A DNA stretch of 64,000 nt from an uncultured Clostridia bacterium (GTDB lineage Bacteria > Bacillota > Clostridia > Oscillospirales > Ruminococcaceae): NCBI GenBank assembly GCA_947624375.1, contig CANQKD010000003.1, forward strand, positions 1 to 64,000, given 5' to 3'. Positions 18,821-26,459 of the stretch are shown here, in pieces. Each line of letters begins with the position of its first letter. The stretch's first letter is position 1. A program made the position numbers and the translations under genes. The notes beneath the pieces were generated by a model. That model did not search any database. It was not told where the DNA came from and saw nothing but the letters and a program-made list of their open reading frames with translations.

Positions 18821-18930
18821 CTGTGAAGCGTTAGTGCGCTCCAGCGCGCTGCGAAAGCAGCAACATTATTACGAACAAAAGTTGAAATTACATCTTCTTG
18901 CCTCTTGCTTCTGAATCTCTTGCCTCTAGC
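18505..18930. repeat. heptanucleotide-period repeats
   Basis: The core AGAAGCAAGAGGCAAGA, with 7-bp period, occurs near 18511-18543. It appears in inverted orientation near 18584-18604 and again near 18896-18928. A related 7-bp array of the type TAGAAGT/TAGATGT lies at about 18648-18683. The inverted copies could pair with each other. Further copies are at 11411-11430, 11785-11803, 18415-18426 and 21010-21098. Confidence 0.65.
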
Positions 18931-18988
18931 AAACAAAAACGCCACAGCACTTCTGACCGATGATCACAAGCACTATGGCGAAAACTTT

Positions 18989-20809
18989 TTACTGCATCTT
19001 GGCTCTTTCCTTGGCTCTTAAAGTGTTGGAAAGCGTGCGTTTTCTTATTCTCAGCGACTTCGGCGTTACCTCCAGAAGCTCATCATCTGCAAGAAATTCA
19101 AGGCAGTCTTCCAGTGAAAGTATCCTCGGCGGTATAAGCCTTAAAGCATCGTCACTGCCGCTGGCTCTGGTGTTGGTAAGGTGCTTTTTCTTGCACACGT
19201 TCACAACAAGGTCCTCGGCTTTGGGTGATGAACCCACTATCATTCCCTCATACACCGGCACGCCTGCGCCTATGAAAAGCTCACCGCGCTCCTGCGCGTT
19301 ATAAAGACCGTAAGTGATAGCCTCGCCCGTTTCAAACGCCACAAGAGAGCCTGTCTTTCTTCTCGGTATATCGCCCATATACGGCGCATACTTTGCAAAC
19401 ACCGAGCTCATTATTCCCTCGCCCTTGGTGTCGGTCAGAAACTCGCTTCTATAGCCGAACAGACCTCTTGACGGGATAAGAAACTCTAGCCTCATTCTGC
19501 TGCCAACTGGTGTCATCTGTGTCATTTCGGCTTTTCTGCTGCCCAGCTTTTCCATTACCGCACCAACGCAGTTTTCTGGAACATCTATAACAAGGCGCTC
19601 TATCGGCTCACACAGTTTGCCGTCTATCTCTTTGAGCAGCACGCGCGGTGTTGAAACGCCCATTTCGTAGCCCTCGCGGCGCATACTTTCAATAAGTATA
19701 GAAAGGTGCATTTCGCCTCTGCCTGCCACCTTGAAGCTGTCGGTGCTGTCGGTCTCCGTAACTCTGAGCGAAACGTCTTTCAGAAGCTCCTTGAAAAGTC
19801 TCTCTCTGAGCTGACGCGATGTAACATACTTGCCCTCTCTGCCTGCAAACGGCGAATCGTTTACCGAGAAGGTCATTTCAACGGTCGGTTCGCTTATCTT
19901 CACAAACGGCAGCGGCTCAAAGCTGCCAAACTCGCATATCGTATCGCCTATGGTAATGCCGTCAATGCCGCTTATGCAGATTATATCCCCTGCTTTTGCG
20001 CTTTCAACGGGCACACGCTCCAGACCCTCTATCTGATATATAGTAACTATCTTTCCGCGATACGGCTTTTTGCTCTCGTGGAAGTCACCTATCGTCACTT
20101 CCTGGTTTACCTTTATCTCGCCGCGCTCCACTCTGCCTATGGCTATTCTGCCTACATAGTCGTTATAGTCTATAGAAGAAACCAGCATCTGCATAGGACC
20201 GTCGTTATCCGCCTCGGGCGCAGGGATATAAGAAAGTATCTCATCAAAAAGCGGAACTAAGTCGCTGCCCATGCTGTTTGGCGAAAGCGAAGCCGTGCCG
20301 TCTCTGCCGGAGCAATAAAGTATAGGGCTGTCAAGCTGCTCGTCGGTAGCATCGAGATCCATAAGCAGCTCCAGGACCTCGTCGCCTACCTCATTAAGCC
20401 GCGAATCGGGTCTGTCTATCTTATTTATAACAACAATTACCTTATGACCCATTTCAAGCGCTTTTTGCAGCACGAACCTTGTCTGCGGCATAGGACCCTC
20501 CGCGGCATCTACCAGCAGAATAACGCCGTTCACCATTTTAAGTATTCTCTCTACCTCGCCGCCGAAGTCCGCGTGACCGGGGGTATCAATTATATTTATC
20601 TTTACGTCCTTATAGACTACAGACGTATTTTTGGCAAGTATGGTTATGCCTCTTTCCCTCTCAATATCGCCCGAGTCCATAACTCTTTCGTCGACTGCCT
20701 GATTTTCTCTGAAAGTACCGCTCTGCTTGAGCATCTGGTCAACGAGCGTTGTTTTGCCGTGGTCAACGTGGGCTATAATAGCGATATTTCTCAGGTCTTC
20801 TCTTTGCAT
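18989..20809 (-). CDS. typA: ribosome-associated GTPase TypA/BipA
   Basis: A translational GTPase of 606 residues that binds ribosomes and helps in stress adaptation and ribosome assembly. The G1 motif [10 protein letters not shown] is near residue 12, the G3 region DTPGHAD near 72, and NKIDRPD is G4. Domains II and III follow, then the BipA-specific C-terminal domain. The start is set at ATG 20809, 6 nt after GGAGGA; a longer frame begins 14 codons upstream without a ribosome binding site. It lies about 40 nt downstream of the terminator-like hairpin that follows tRNA-Tyr. Confidence 0.95.
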   Translation of the reverse strand: MQREDLRNIAIIAHVDHGKTTLVDQMLKQSGTFRENQAVDERVMDSGDIERERGITILAKNTSVVYKDVKINIIDTPGHADFGGEVERILKMVNGVILLVDAAEGPMPQTRFVLQKALEMGHKVIVVINKIDRPDSRLNEVGDEVLELLMDLDATDEQLDSPILYCSGRDGTASLSPNSMGSDLVPLFDEILSYIPAPEADNDGPMQMLVSSIDYNDYVGRIAIGRVERGEIKVNQEVTIGDFHESKKPYRGKIVTIYQIEGLERVPVESAKAGDIICISGIDGITIGDTICEFGSFEPLPFVKISEPTVEMTFSVNDSPFAGREGKYVTSRQLRERLFKELLKDVSLRVTETDSTDSFKVAGRGEMHLSILIESMRREGYEMGVSTPRVLLKEIDGKLCEPIERLVIDVPENCVGAVMEKLGSRKAEMTQMTPVGSRMRLEFLIPSRGLFGYRSEFLTDTKGEGIMSSVFAKYAPYMGDIPRRKTGSLVAFETGEAITYGLYNAQERGELFIGAGVPVYEGMIVGSSPKAEDLVVNVCKKKHLTNTRASGSDDALRLIPPRILSLEDCLEFLADDELLEVTPKSLRIRKRTLSNTLRAKERAKMQ

Positions 20810-20847
20810 ATATATTCCTCCGTTTTTACCTTTATCAATTTCAACAC

Positions 20848-20885
20848 ACAAAAAGCAACGACAATTCCCATTACGAAAATTGTCG
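20848..20885 (-). terminator. terminator-like hairpin between tRNA-Tyr and typA
   Basis: On the minus strand CGACAATT pairs with AATTGTCG around an 11-nt loop and is followed by TTGCTTTTTGT. It probably ends the tRNA transcript, with some read-through into typA. Confidence 0.6.
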
Positions 20886-20909
20886 TTTCTCGGTGACGTT
20901 TTACGTCAT

Positions 20910-20994
20910 TGGTGGGAGAGGACGGATTCGAACCATCGAAGCGAAAAGCAACAGATTTACAGTCTGCCCCCTTTGGCCACTCGGGAACTCTCCC
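20910..20994 (-). tRNA. tRNA-Tyr (anticodon GTA)
   Basis: A class II tRNA with a long variable arm. The 5' acceptor GGGAGAG pairs with CTCTCCC, the anticodon loop is CTGTAAA with GTA, the T-loop is GGTTCGAATCC, and the 3' CCA is encoded at 20910-20912. It lies downstream of tRNA-Thr and shares its promoter. Confidence 0.95.
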
Positions 20995-21007
20995 ATTAGA
21001 TGCTAGA

Positions 21008-21100
21008 AATTCAGAAGCAAGAGGCAAGAGGTTTAGTTGGAGATCAAAAGTTTGATAGGTAAGGTTAGGTTTGATGTAAGAAGTTAGAAGTTAGAATACA
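21008..21100. repeat. heptad repeats between two tRNA genes
   Basis: The spacer between tRNA-Tyr and tRNA-Thr contains AGAAGCAAGAGGCAAGA (about 21010-21028) and a second 7-bp array of AGAAGTT units (about 21078-21096). Both match arrays elsewhere in the window. Confidence 0.65.
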
Positions 21101-21133
21101 AATTTGCGATAGCCCTGCCTTGCTTAGTGCTGC

Positions 21134-21209
21134 TGGAGCTGGTGGACGGACTTGAACCCCCGACCTGCTGATTACAAATCAGCTGCTCTACCGACTGAGC
21201 TACACCAGC
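21134..21209 (-). tRNA. tRNA-Thr (anticodon TGT)
   Basis: The acceptor GCTGGTG pairs with CACCAGC. The D-arm is AGCTCAGTCGGTAGAGC, the anticodon stem CTGAT encloses the loop TTTGTAA (anticodon TGT), the T-loop is GGTTCAAGTCC, and CCA is encoded at 21134-21136. Confidence 0.95.
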
Positions 21210-21263
21210 ATTACAGCTAACAAGCCGCATCAAATCAGCCTCCGCTTTAAACAAGCAAGGTAT

Positions 21264-21292
21264 ATTATAACACATTCAAAGCGACTTGTCAA
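21264..21292 (-). promoter_or_regulatory. sigma-A promoter of tRNA-Thr/tRNA-Tyr
   Basis: Consensus TTGACA (21287-21292) and TATAAT (21264-21269) with 17-bp spacing on the minus strand, about 55 nt before tRNA-Thr. It is one of the strongest promoters in the window, as expected for stable RNA. Confidence 0.85.
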
Positions 21293-21328
21293 GCACTTTT
21301 TTCAAATTTTTCTTTTCTCTCGCGATTT

Positions 21329-22300
21329 TTATTCCGTATCCGTCGGTCTGTACAGATTATTATACAGCCCGTGCGGCATTTTTTCGCTGATATCTCCCTC
21401 TTTTACAGATACTGTCAGATCTTCGCAGGCATATACTTTAGCATCTATATTGTCTATATAATGCAGCACATAAGCCTCTGCGAAAGCGGGTCCTCTCACC
21501 GCGCCCCATTCTGCCAGCCCGTGGTGAGAAAGTATCATATGCGTTAGCATCATTATCTTTTCCTTATTATAATCGCCGCTTTGCGAATGTTCCTTTATCA
21601 GCGATGCGCCCATATACAAATGCCCGAACAGCACCCCATGTTTGGTATACTCCGCACTGCCCACGACCGAAGTTTTATACTCCCATATCTTGCCTATATC
21701 GTGCAGAGCCGTGCCGCACAGCAGCAGTTCTCTGTCAAGGTCTGTATAGACCGTACACAGCGCATCGGCTGACAGCATCATTCTGTATGTATGATACAAC
21801 AGCCCGCCGCGCAGATTATGGTGCATAAACACCGAAGCCGACGAGGTTTTAAAACGCTTTTCGTTCTCCTCCAGTATCTCCAGCGCAAGGCAGGCAAGCG
21901 GCGTAAACTCGCCTTCGGTCTTGGTGCTTTCCAGAAGCTCACACACCTTGCCGTACATCTCATCTATATCGACCGGGGGCATTTTTACAAGGTCTTCCAC
22001 AGTCATACCGCAGTTGTCAAGCTCGATTTTTTCTGCCGTATAGCTGGGCGCGCCATTGAACAGTTTTTTGTGCAGTGTTGCTTTTACCACCATGCCGTCA
22101 TTTATGCCGTTGTTTTTAAGAGCCGCGGCGGTCATATCAAACATTTTTGCCTGTATCTCGCTTTCGCCGTCAAGCATATTTATATTCAAAAACGGTTTGC
22201 CGTTTCTTGCCTGAGCCTCGCTTATCGAAGTTATCAGCACGGGTCTTACAAGGTCGCTGTCAAGCTCCTGCTTTGAAAATTTTGTATATGTATCTTCCAT
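21329..22300 (-). CDS. HD-domain nuclease of the YhaM type
   Basis: A 323-residue protein with an N-terminal OB-fold (about 15-95, with KPFLNINMLDGESEI) and a C-terminal HD domain (TALHDIGKIWEY near 205, then SHHG). This OB plus HD architecture and length match YhaM/Cbf1, a 3'-5' exoribonuclease of Firmicutes. It has its own promoter (22336-22364) and lies downstream of no other gene, so it is probably monocistronic. Confidence 0.85.
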   Translation of the reverse strand: MEDTYTKFSKQELDSDLVRPVLITSISEAQARNGKPFLNINMLDGESEIQAKMFDMTAAALKNNGINDGMVVKATLHKKLFNGAPSYTAEKIELDNCGMTVEDLVKMPPVDIDEMYGKVCELLESTKTEGEFTPLACLALEILEENEKRFKTSSASVFMHHNLRGGLLYHTYRMMLSADALCTVYTDLDRELLLCGTALHDIGKIWEYKTSVVGSAEYTKHGVLFGHLYMGASLIKEHSQSGDYNKEKIMMLTHMILSHHGLAEWGAVRGPAFAEAYVLHYIDNIDAKVYACEDLTVSVKEGDISEKMPHGLYNNLYRPTDTE

Positions 22301-22335
22301 AGCTATTCCTCTTTCTTAAAGATCATGATATACCC

Positions 22336-22364
22336 ATTATAACACTTTTCTTAGAATTTGTAAA
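22336..22364 (-). promoter_or_regulatory. sigma-A promoter of the YhaM-type gene
   Basis: TTTACA (22359-22364) and TATAAT (22336-22341) on the minus strand with 17-bp spacing, 36 nt before the start codon. Confidence 0.75.
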
Positions 22365-22511
22365 GCGCTGATCATTATTTGTTTTCAGACAGTAGTCCGT
22401 CAGCTTGTACAAAAGCAAAGAATCTTCTTTGTATATATCGCCGAATTTCATATTTTTTTGTAACATTTTCCCCTTTTGAAGTGTACTTATTAGTGAAAGC
22501 TTTTTTTAAAA

Positions 22512-22551
22512 CACTTCTCAAAAGGAAAGATCCCTTTTTGAGGGGAAGTTT
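22512..22551. other. hairpin upstream of the broken lipoprotein gene
   Basis: CTTCTCAAAAGG pairs with CCTTTTTGAGGGGAAG across a short loop. It lies in the 22301-22589 spacer, about 40 nt before the lipoprotein start. No clear sigma-A promoter for that gene was found. Confidence 0.45.
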
Positions 22552-22589
22552 ATGTTCAAAAGCAATATAAAATCAAGGAGGTCTTTATA

Positions 22590-23454
22590 ATGAAAAGAAG
22601 TAAGAAAAAGTTATGGCAAGTGCGGCGTGCACGGCGGCGGCAGGCATCGGGGTATCGCTGACGTTTATCTTCAAAAGCTGCGACAACGGCAGCAGCACCC
22701 TGCCCGAAAGTTCATCTGTCAGCATTGAGGAAAATTCTTCTGTTGACAGCGTTACCGAAACAGTGTTGACACTGCTAATAAAGAGAATGTTGATATTTAC
22801 AAGTCGCACAATTATCCCAAACTTGCAGGCGAAAATGATATGAGTATATCACAGTTTGCCGAAATAGCAGATGACAGCCTTGACAATATGCTGAGCTTGC
22901 TGGGTTACAAAGGTAACGTCGGTCAGCTTGCGATAATTGCCGAAAAAGATCAAAGCGGCACTGTAATGCTTACAAGCAAATTTGCAAATTTTTATAAGTC
23001 GCTGCCGATATGCAGCTCTTTGCCGTCGTCCGGTTCGGCAAATTCAGAATGTATACTTAAAGTATCTGATCATGGTATTGTGCCCACTCAGTATGCCCTA
23101 ACAACAAACGGGCAGACTATTCAGTATATCTATATCCATTCGCAGTTTACAGACTACAAAACTGTAGAGAAATATGACAAGATAGTCGCGCCCGATAAGG
23201 CTGCAAAACTGCTCTCAGAGCATCTAGTACCTAATTTGCAGGATAATGAAATAGTCGGCATGGGGCTTTCGTATTATCCGTATTATGTTGGCGATATACA
23301 AGCCGAACCACGAATTGAGGGAGCAGACCCAGAAACAACACAAGTATATGAGCTCACACCGTTCCGGACATTTTATTTCTACCTTGACCCGTCTGTAATA
23401 GGTCTGGTAGACTGCAAAACCGGCGAGGTGGCGTATATACATAACACGGCTTGA
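22590..23454 (+). pseudogene. secreted lipoprotein-like gene broken by two frameshifts
   Basis: The ATG at 22590 follows AAGGAGG and opens MKRSKKK. The continuation (VMASAACTAAAGIGVSLTF, then KSCDN with a lipobox-like Cys) is in another frame, entered near an A-run at 22603-22610. A second shift near 22755-22775 moves to the frame ending at 23454. Each break is cured by one added base. The reconstructed product has about 288 residues: a signal peptide, a Ser/Glu-rich linker and a soluble domain I do not recognise. Sequencing error in two places is the alternative to a pseudogene. Confidence 0.7.
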
Positions 23455-23475
23455 TAAGGTCGCATACATAAAAAG

Positions 23476-23503
23476 CGGGGCACTTTGATGTGTCCCGTTT
23501 TTT
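23476..23503 (+). terminator. intrinsic terminator after the broken lipoprotein gene
   Basis: CGGGGCAC pairs with GTGTCCCG and is followed by six T. It lies between the two converging pseudogenes. A similar stem occurs at 24669-24700. Confidence 0.75.
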
Positions 23504-23512
23504 GTATAAATA

Positions 23513-24146
23513 TTATCTTTGTTTGTCTTTACTGCTAACGCTAGTGCTCTGCAATTCTTTTTCAATATCCCGTCCGCCATACATAACCCCTTATTATGTT
23601 TACGGAAAGATGTTCTTCGTCAGGTATATAGAATACAACAAAGTTGCCCACGGGCATTTGCCTCAGCCCTCTTGATTTCCAAGGCTCAGTCGAATATTTT
23701 CTAAGCAGTGGGGATCCGAGCCCAAGTCGGTTTTTGCAGGCATCTTTCCGCCAATACGTCGTTGACCTTCCTTGCCATACGCCAGTATGCCGGCGGTCGG
23801 TCGCCTAGTCTTGACGAAAATCTGCTCTGCAAAAACTGCTGCGCACCTCACACCGAGGGATTTTGAGGCGGTTTTTTGTTCCTTGTGATGCAGGCAGGCT
23901 GGCGCCTTGTCAACAGCGCATAAATGCGCCGGCAAAAAGAGCCCAAAAGCACCGGCGTGAGGCGGCTCGGGTTCGGCTCTCCACTGCTACCTTCGCGGCA
24001 TTGTATCCAAATCGGATATTTCGCTTTGAAGTTCATCCAGCACCTGTTCGGCGGCTATCGGAGAAAGTAATTCATAACGAATGTAACGGTATATTTTTTT
24101 ATAGATCCTCAGCTGCCTCATCAGAGATGTACACAGTGTAGTTCAT
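23513..24146 (-). pseudogene. RelE/ParE-family toxin gene, disrupted
   Basis: The ATG at 24146 overlaps the antitoxin stop (ATGA). The frame opens MNYTVYISDEAAEDL and stops at once because of one extra base in an A-run (about 24074-24081). One frame over it continues KKIYRYIRYELLS up to LDTMPRR. There a 284-bp element (23705-23988) intervenes. Beyond it the toxin resumes as RKYSTEPWKSRGLRQMPVGN, with a further one-base insertion before MYGGRDIEKEL and a stop at 23513. The reassembled protein is about 105 residues, normal for RelE/ParE mRNA interferases or gyrase poisons. As it stands no active toxin can be made. Confidence 0.85.
23705..23988. mobile_element. 284-bp non-coding insertion with 19-bp terminal inverted repeats
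   Basis: The left end reads GCAGTGGGGATCCGAGCCC; the right end, read on the minus strand, is GCAGTGGAGAGCCGAACCC, 16 of 19 identical. Deleting 23705-23988 joins CGAAGGT to TTAGAAAA on the minus strand and restores MPRRFRKYS of the toxin in frame. No target-site duplication is apparent with these borders. The interior is much more GC-rich than its surroundings, contains several short hairpins and has no convincing ORF. It could be a MITE-like non-autonomous transposon or a self-excising RNA. Confidence 0.75.
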
Positions 24147-24451
24147 ATACCGTTTTCCTTTCTTATCAAATCAAACACTTCTTTTGCAGGCTTTGCTCTG
24201 CCGTTCAGAATATCCGCATGACCCTTTTCCAGTTCTTTGCTAAGCTGTTCCTCGCTCATGCCGCCGACAGATAACGGCTTTTCAACAGGGAGTTTTACCT
24301 CAAACGGCAGTCCTCTTTGAAGGATTATCTGTCTGTAAAACATATTTATTGCGTTTGAGACCGGAATGCCAAGCGAGGTCAGTATTTCTTCAGCCTGCTG
24401 CTTTACCTCCGGTTCTATTCTTGCATAAAGATTTGCTGTTCGTGTCGCCAT
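24143..24451 (-). CDS. RelB/DinJ-family antitoxin
   Basis: A 102-residue type II antitoxin. The N-terminal ribbon-helix-helix region (about 1-60) includes TANLYARIEPEVKQQAEEI and GIPVSNAINMFYRQI, characteristic of RelB/DinJ. The C-terminal part would wrap the toxin. The start is set at ATG 24451 after AAAGGGG. Its TGA overlaps the ATG of the disrupted toxin. It probably represses its own promoter (24485-24513), which carries a near-palindrome. With the toxin destroyed it may be an orphan. Confidence 0.88.
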   Translation of the reverse strand: MATRTANLYARIEPEVKQQAEEILTSLGIPVSNAINMFYRQIILQRGLPFEVKLPVEKPLSVGGMSEEQLSKELEKGHADILNGRAKPAKEVFDLIRKENGI

Positions 24452-24484
24452 ATATCCGACACCCCTTTCTGTTTTCTTAAATAT

Positions 24485-24513
24485 ATTATACACCTTTGTG
24501 CGTACAAAAGCAA
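24485..24513 (-). promoter_or_regulatory. promoter and candidate operator of the antitoxin gene
   Basis: TTGCTT (24508-24513) and TATAAT (24485-24490) with 17-bp spacing on the minus strand. The spacer holds a near-palindrome, CTTTGTGCGTACAAAAG (24494-24510), placed where an autorepressor would act. Confidence 0.7.
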
Positions 24514-24668
24514 TACATTTTCAAAATTTTTTTGTAACTGCAAATCCCATATTCTAAGAATCGCACCTTGTTTTTTGGGACGAACAAGCAGAAAAAACGA
24601 CAATACCACTCACTTACCCCGAGGTAATGCCATCTTATTTATAGATAACACAAAACTATTTTCACGGG

Positions 24669-24700
24669 AACAAAATCGGGACACATCACTCTGTGCCCCG
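24669..24700 (-). terminator. terminator-like hairpin downstream of tRNA-Pro
   Basis: On the minus strand CGGGGCACA pairs with TGTGTCCCG and is followed by ATTTTGTT. It lies beyond the first tRNA-Pro terminator and just upstream of the antitoxin promoter. Confidence 0.55.
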
Positions 24701-24726
24701 GAATTGGGTGCAGCGTCACGCTGCTG

Positions 24727-24775
24727 TGACTATTTAACGAAAAAGATGAAAGCGCGGAAAGAAATTTTCGGTTTT
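24727..24775 (+). repeat. dispersed repeat G, copy 1
   Basis: Starts TGACTATTTAACGAAAAA and ends CGGTTTT. It aligns over about 48 bp with 59701-59747 on the opposite strand, with only a few differences. Both copies lie beside terminator-like hairpins. Confidence 0.6.
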
Positions 24776-24806
24776 CAAAGAAAATCGCCGACCTTTTGTC
24801 GGCGAA
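24776..24806 (-). terminator. terminator of the NfeD-SPFH-tRNA-Pro transcript
   Basis: CGCCGAC pairs with GTCGGCG around AAAAG and is followed by ATTTTCTTT on the minus strand, about 30 nt after tRNA-Pro. A second stem AGCCGAA/TTCGGCT lies between it and the tRNA. Confidence 0.7.
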
Positions 24807-24836
24807 GAAAATTTCTTTAAGCCGAATTTATTCGGC

Positions 24837-24913
24837 TGGTCGAGGTGACAGGACTTGAACCTGCGGCATCTTGGTCCCAAACCAAGCACTCTACCAAACT
24901 GAGTTACACCTCG
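24837..24913 (-). tRNA. tRNA-Pro (anticodon TGG)
   Basis: The acceptor CGAGGTG pairs with CACCTCG. The anticodon stem CTTGG encloses TTTGGGA (anticodon TGG), the T-loop is GGTTCAAGTCC, and CCA is encoded at 24837-24839. It lies 37 nt after the SPFH gene on the same strand, with a GGGCGG/CCGCCC hairpin between. Confidence 0.95.
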
Positions 24914-24950
24914 TTGGGCGGCAAGACCGCCCAAAATTATTTTACTTTTC

Positions 24951-25943
24951 TTACTTTGCCTTAGCCGCACCCTCGGCGCTGTCCGAAAGCACGCCTTTAA
25001 GACTTGCCGCGAGACCTGCAAAACTCTGTATCTCGCTGGGGATAATGATCTTAGTAGCCTTGCCGTCGGCGGCCTTCTGGAACGCTTCGAGGCTCTTGAG
25101 GGCTATTACCTGATCGTTAGGATTAGCTTCATTCAACTTAACGATAGCATCGGCGAGCGCTTTCTGAACAAGCTCGATAGCCTGCGCTTCACCTTCCGCT
25201 TCAAGTCTTTTCTTCTCGCGAACGGCATCTGCGTTGAGTATGAGTGCCTGCTTTTCTGCTTCCGCCCTGAGTATCGCAGCCTGCTTGTCAGCCTCGGCGC
25301 GGAGTATCTTGGACTCCTTTTCACCCTCTGCAACAAGTATCTGAGACTTCTTTTCACCTTCCGCCTGGAGTATCTTCTCACGGCGTTCACGTTCAGCCTT
25401 CATCTGGCGTTCCATGGCGTCCTGTATCTCTCTGGGAGGAAGAATGTTTTTCAGCTCAACTTTAAGCACCTTGATGCCCCACCTGTCGGTAGCTTCGTCA
25501 AGTATAGAAGTAATGGTCGTGTTTATGTTATCGCGCGAGGTAAGCGTTGCATCAAGCTCCATACCGCCTATGATGTTACGCAAAGTGGTAGCGGTAAGGT
25601 TCTCAATAGCAGACATAGGTCTTTCAACGCCGTAGGTGTACTGCTTTGCGTTTGTTACCTGGAAGAACACAACGGTATCTATCTGCATTGAAACGTTATC
25701 TTTGGTGATAACCGACTGCGGTCTGAAATCTACAACACGCTCTTTGATAGAAACTTTCTGCGCTATTCTGTCTACAAAAGGCCACAGGAATATAACACCC
25801 GTACCCTTTGCAGAGCTGAACGTACCGAGGCGTTCGATTATATATACATACGCCTGCGGAACTATTTTTATTCTTGTGATAAGATATATCACAGCGATTA
25901 TCGCAATCGCAATAAGTATTATAACACCAAAATTATCGGGCAT
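24951..25943 (-). CDS. SPFH/Band 7 membrane-scaffold protein (stomatin/QmcA type)
   Basis: A 330-residue member of the SPFH (stomatin, prohibitin, flotillin, HflK/C) superfamily. An N-terminal membrane segment (about 5-24, VIILIAIAIIAVIYLI) is followed by the band 7 domain (about 25-190, with ERLGTF and KVELKNILPP). Then comes a long Glu/Ala/Lys coiled coil with repeats of the type ILRAEAEKQ (about 195-265). Such proteins oligomerise in membrane microdomains. It follows an NfeD gene by 13 nt, the standard partnership for this class. Confidence 0.92.
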   Translation of the reverse strand: MPDNFGVIILIAIAIIAVIYLITRIKIVPQAYVYIIERLGTFSSAKGTGVIFLWPFVDRIAQKVSIKERVVDFRPQSVITKDNVSMQIDTVVFFQVTNAKQYTYGVERPMSAIENLTATTLRNIIGGMELDATLTSRDNINTTITSILDEATDRWGIKVLKVELKNILPPREIQDAMERQMKAERERREKILQAEGEKKSQILVAEGEKESKILRAEADKQAAILRAEAEKQALILNADAVREKKRLEAEGEAQAIELVQKALADAIVKLNEANPNDQVIALKSLEAFQKAADGKATKIIIPSEIQSFAGLAASLKGVLSDSAEGAAKAK

Positions 25944-25956
25944 ATAAAATTCCTCC

Positions 25957-26400
25957 TTACCCTAATCTTTCAACTATCAGCTTTGAGCCGTCTATGCTGA
26001 CTATTTTTGCCGTAGCGCCCTCTTCGATGATATCACCGTTCACAGAAAGCGCCGTCCAGTAAGAGCCGTTCAGCCTGGCTCTGCCCTGAGAAAGTTCGTT
26101 GTTGATAGTTTCTGTAACTACCACAGTTTTGCCGACATCGAGCTGGGCGTTCGTTTCAGGCTTAGACTTGACAAGCTTTTTGATAGCAGGTCTTGTCGCC
26201 ACAAGCGAAACCACCGATGCCACAAGGAATATCAGCAGTTGTACCCACAGCGGCACTTCGGGGAAAAAGATCGCCACTATAAGCGATAACAGCGAGCCCA
26301 GAGCCAGCCATACCGACACCAGCTGCACCGTTACTGCCTCAAACACGAGGAAAAACACAAATGCCGCCGCCCACAGGATAATATACGCGTAATCCGCCAT
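25957..26400 (-). CDS. short NfeD-family membrane protein
   Basis: A 147-residue protein with three or four membrane segments in the first two thirds and a C-terminal NfeD OB-fold (about 85-147, with VGKTVVVTE and GSYWTALS). It lacks the ClpP-like protease domain of long NfeD proteins, so it is the NfeD1b-type partner of the SPFH protein encoded next. The start is set at ATG 26400, preceded by AGGAG; the frame opens six codons earlier without a site. Confidence 0.87.
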   Translation of the reverse strand: MADYAYIILWAAAFVFFLVFEAVTVQLVSVWLALGSLLSLIVAIFFPEVPLWVQLLIFLVASVVSLVATRPAIKKLVKSKPETNAQLDVGKTVVVTETINNELSQGRARLNGSYWTALSVNGDIIEEGATAKIVSIDGSKLIVERLG

Positions 26401-26459
26401 ACAGTATTCTCCTTTCATAAAGAACCTAAAACGGGTATGTAAATTTCATTTACGTATAT

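Larger units (their letters stand above)
17917..18864. repeat. composite intergenic element bounded by inverted E modules
   Basis: A gene-free stretch of almost 950 bp. It opens with the hairpin module TTGCGCTTACGCGCAGC (17917-17933) and closes with a related module in reverse, readable on the minus strand as TTGCTGCTTTCGCAGC (18848-18863), so the ends form imperfect terminal inverted repeats. Inside, in order, are an 86-nt hairpin (18012-18097), the 22-bp palindrome around AGAATATTCT (18346-18367), a heptad repeat and copy B of the multi-hairpin repeat. The module order matches the 11411-12076 region. No ORF inside looks real. Confidence 0.6.

Noticed and set aside
23705-23988. Insertion element as an IS with its own transposase
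   Set aside because: At 284 bp there is no room for a transposase and no convincing coding frame, so it was called non-autonomous.
23702-23989. TA target-site duplication flanking the 284-bp element
   Set aside because: TA does occur at 23702-23703 and 23988-23989, but using these borders leaves the toxin out of frame at the junction. The borders without duplication restore the expected codons exactly.
23848-24036. Small frame over the right end of the 284-bp element (contains SSGEPNPSRLTP)
   Set aside because: It starts inside the toxin remnant in another frame and crosses the element border. It has no ribosome binding site, so it is not treated as a gene.
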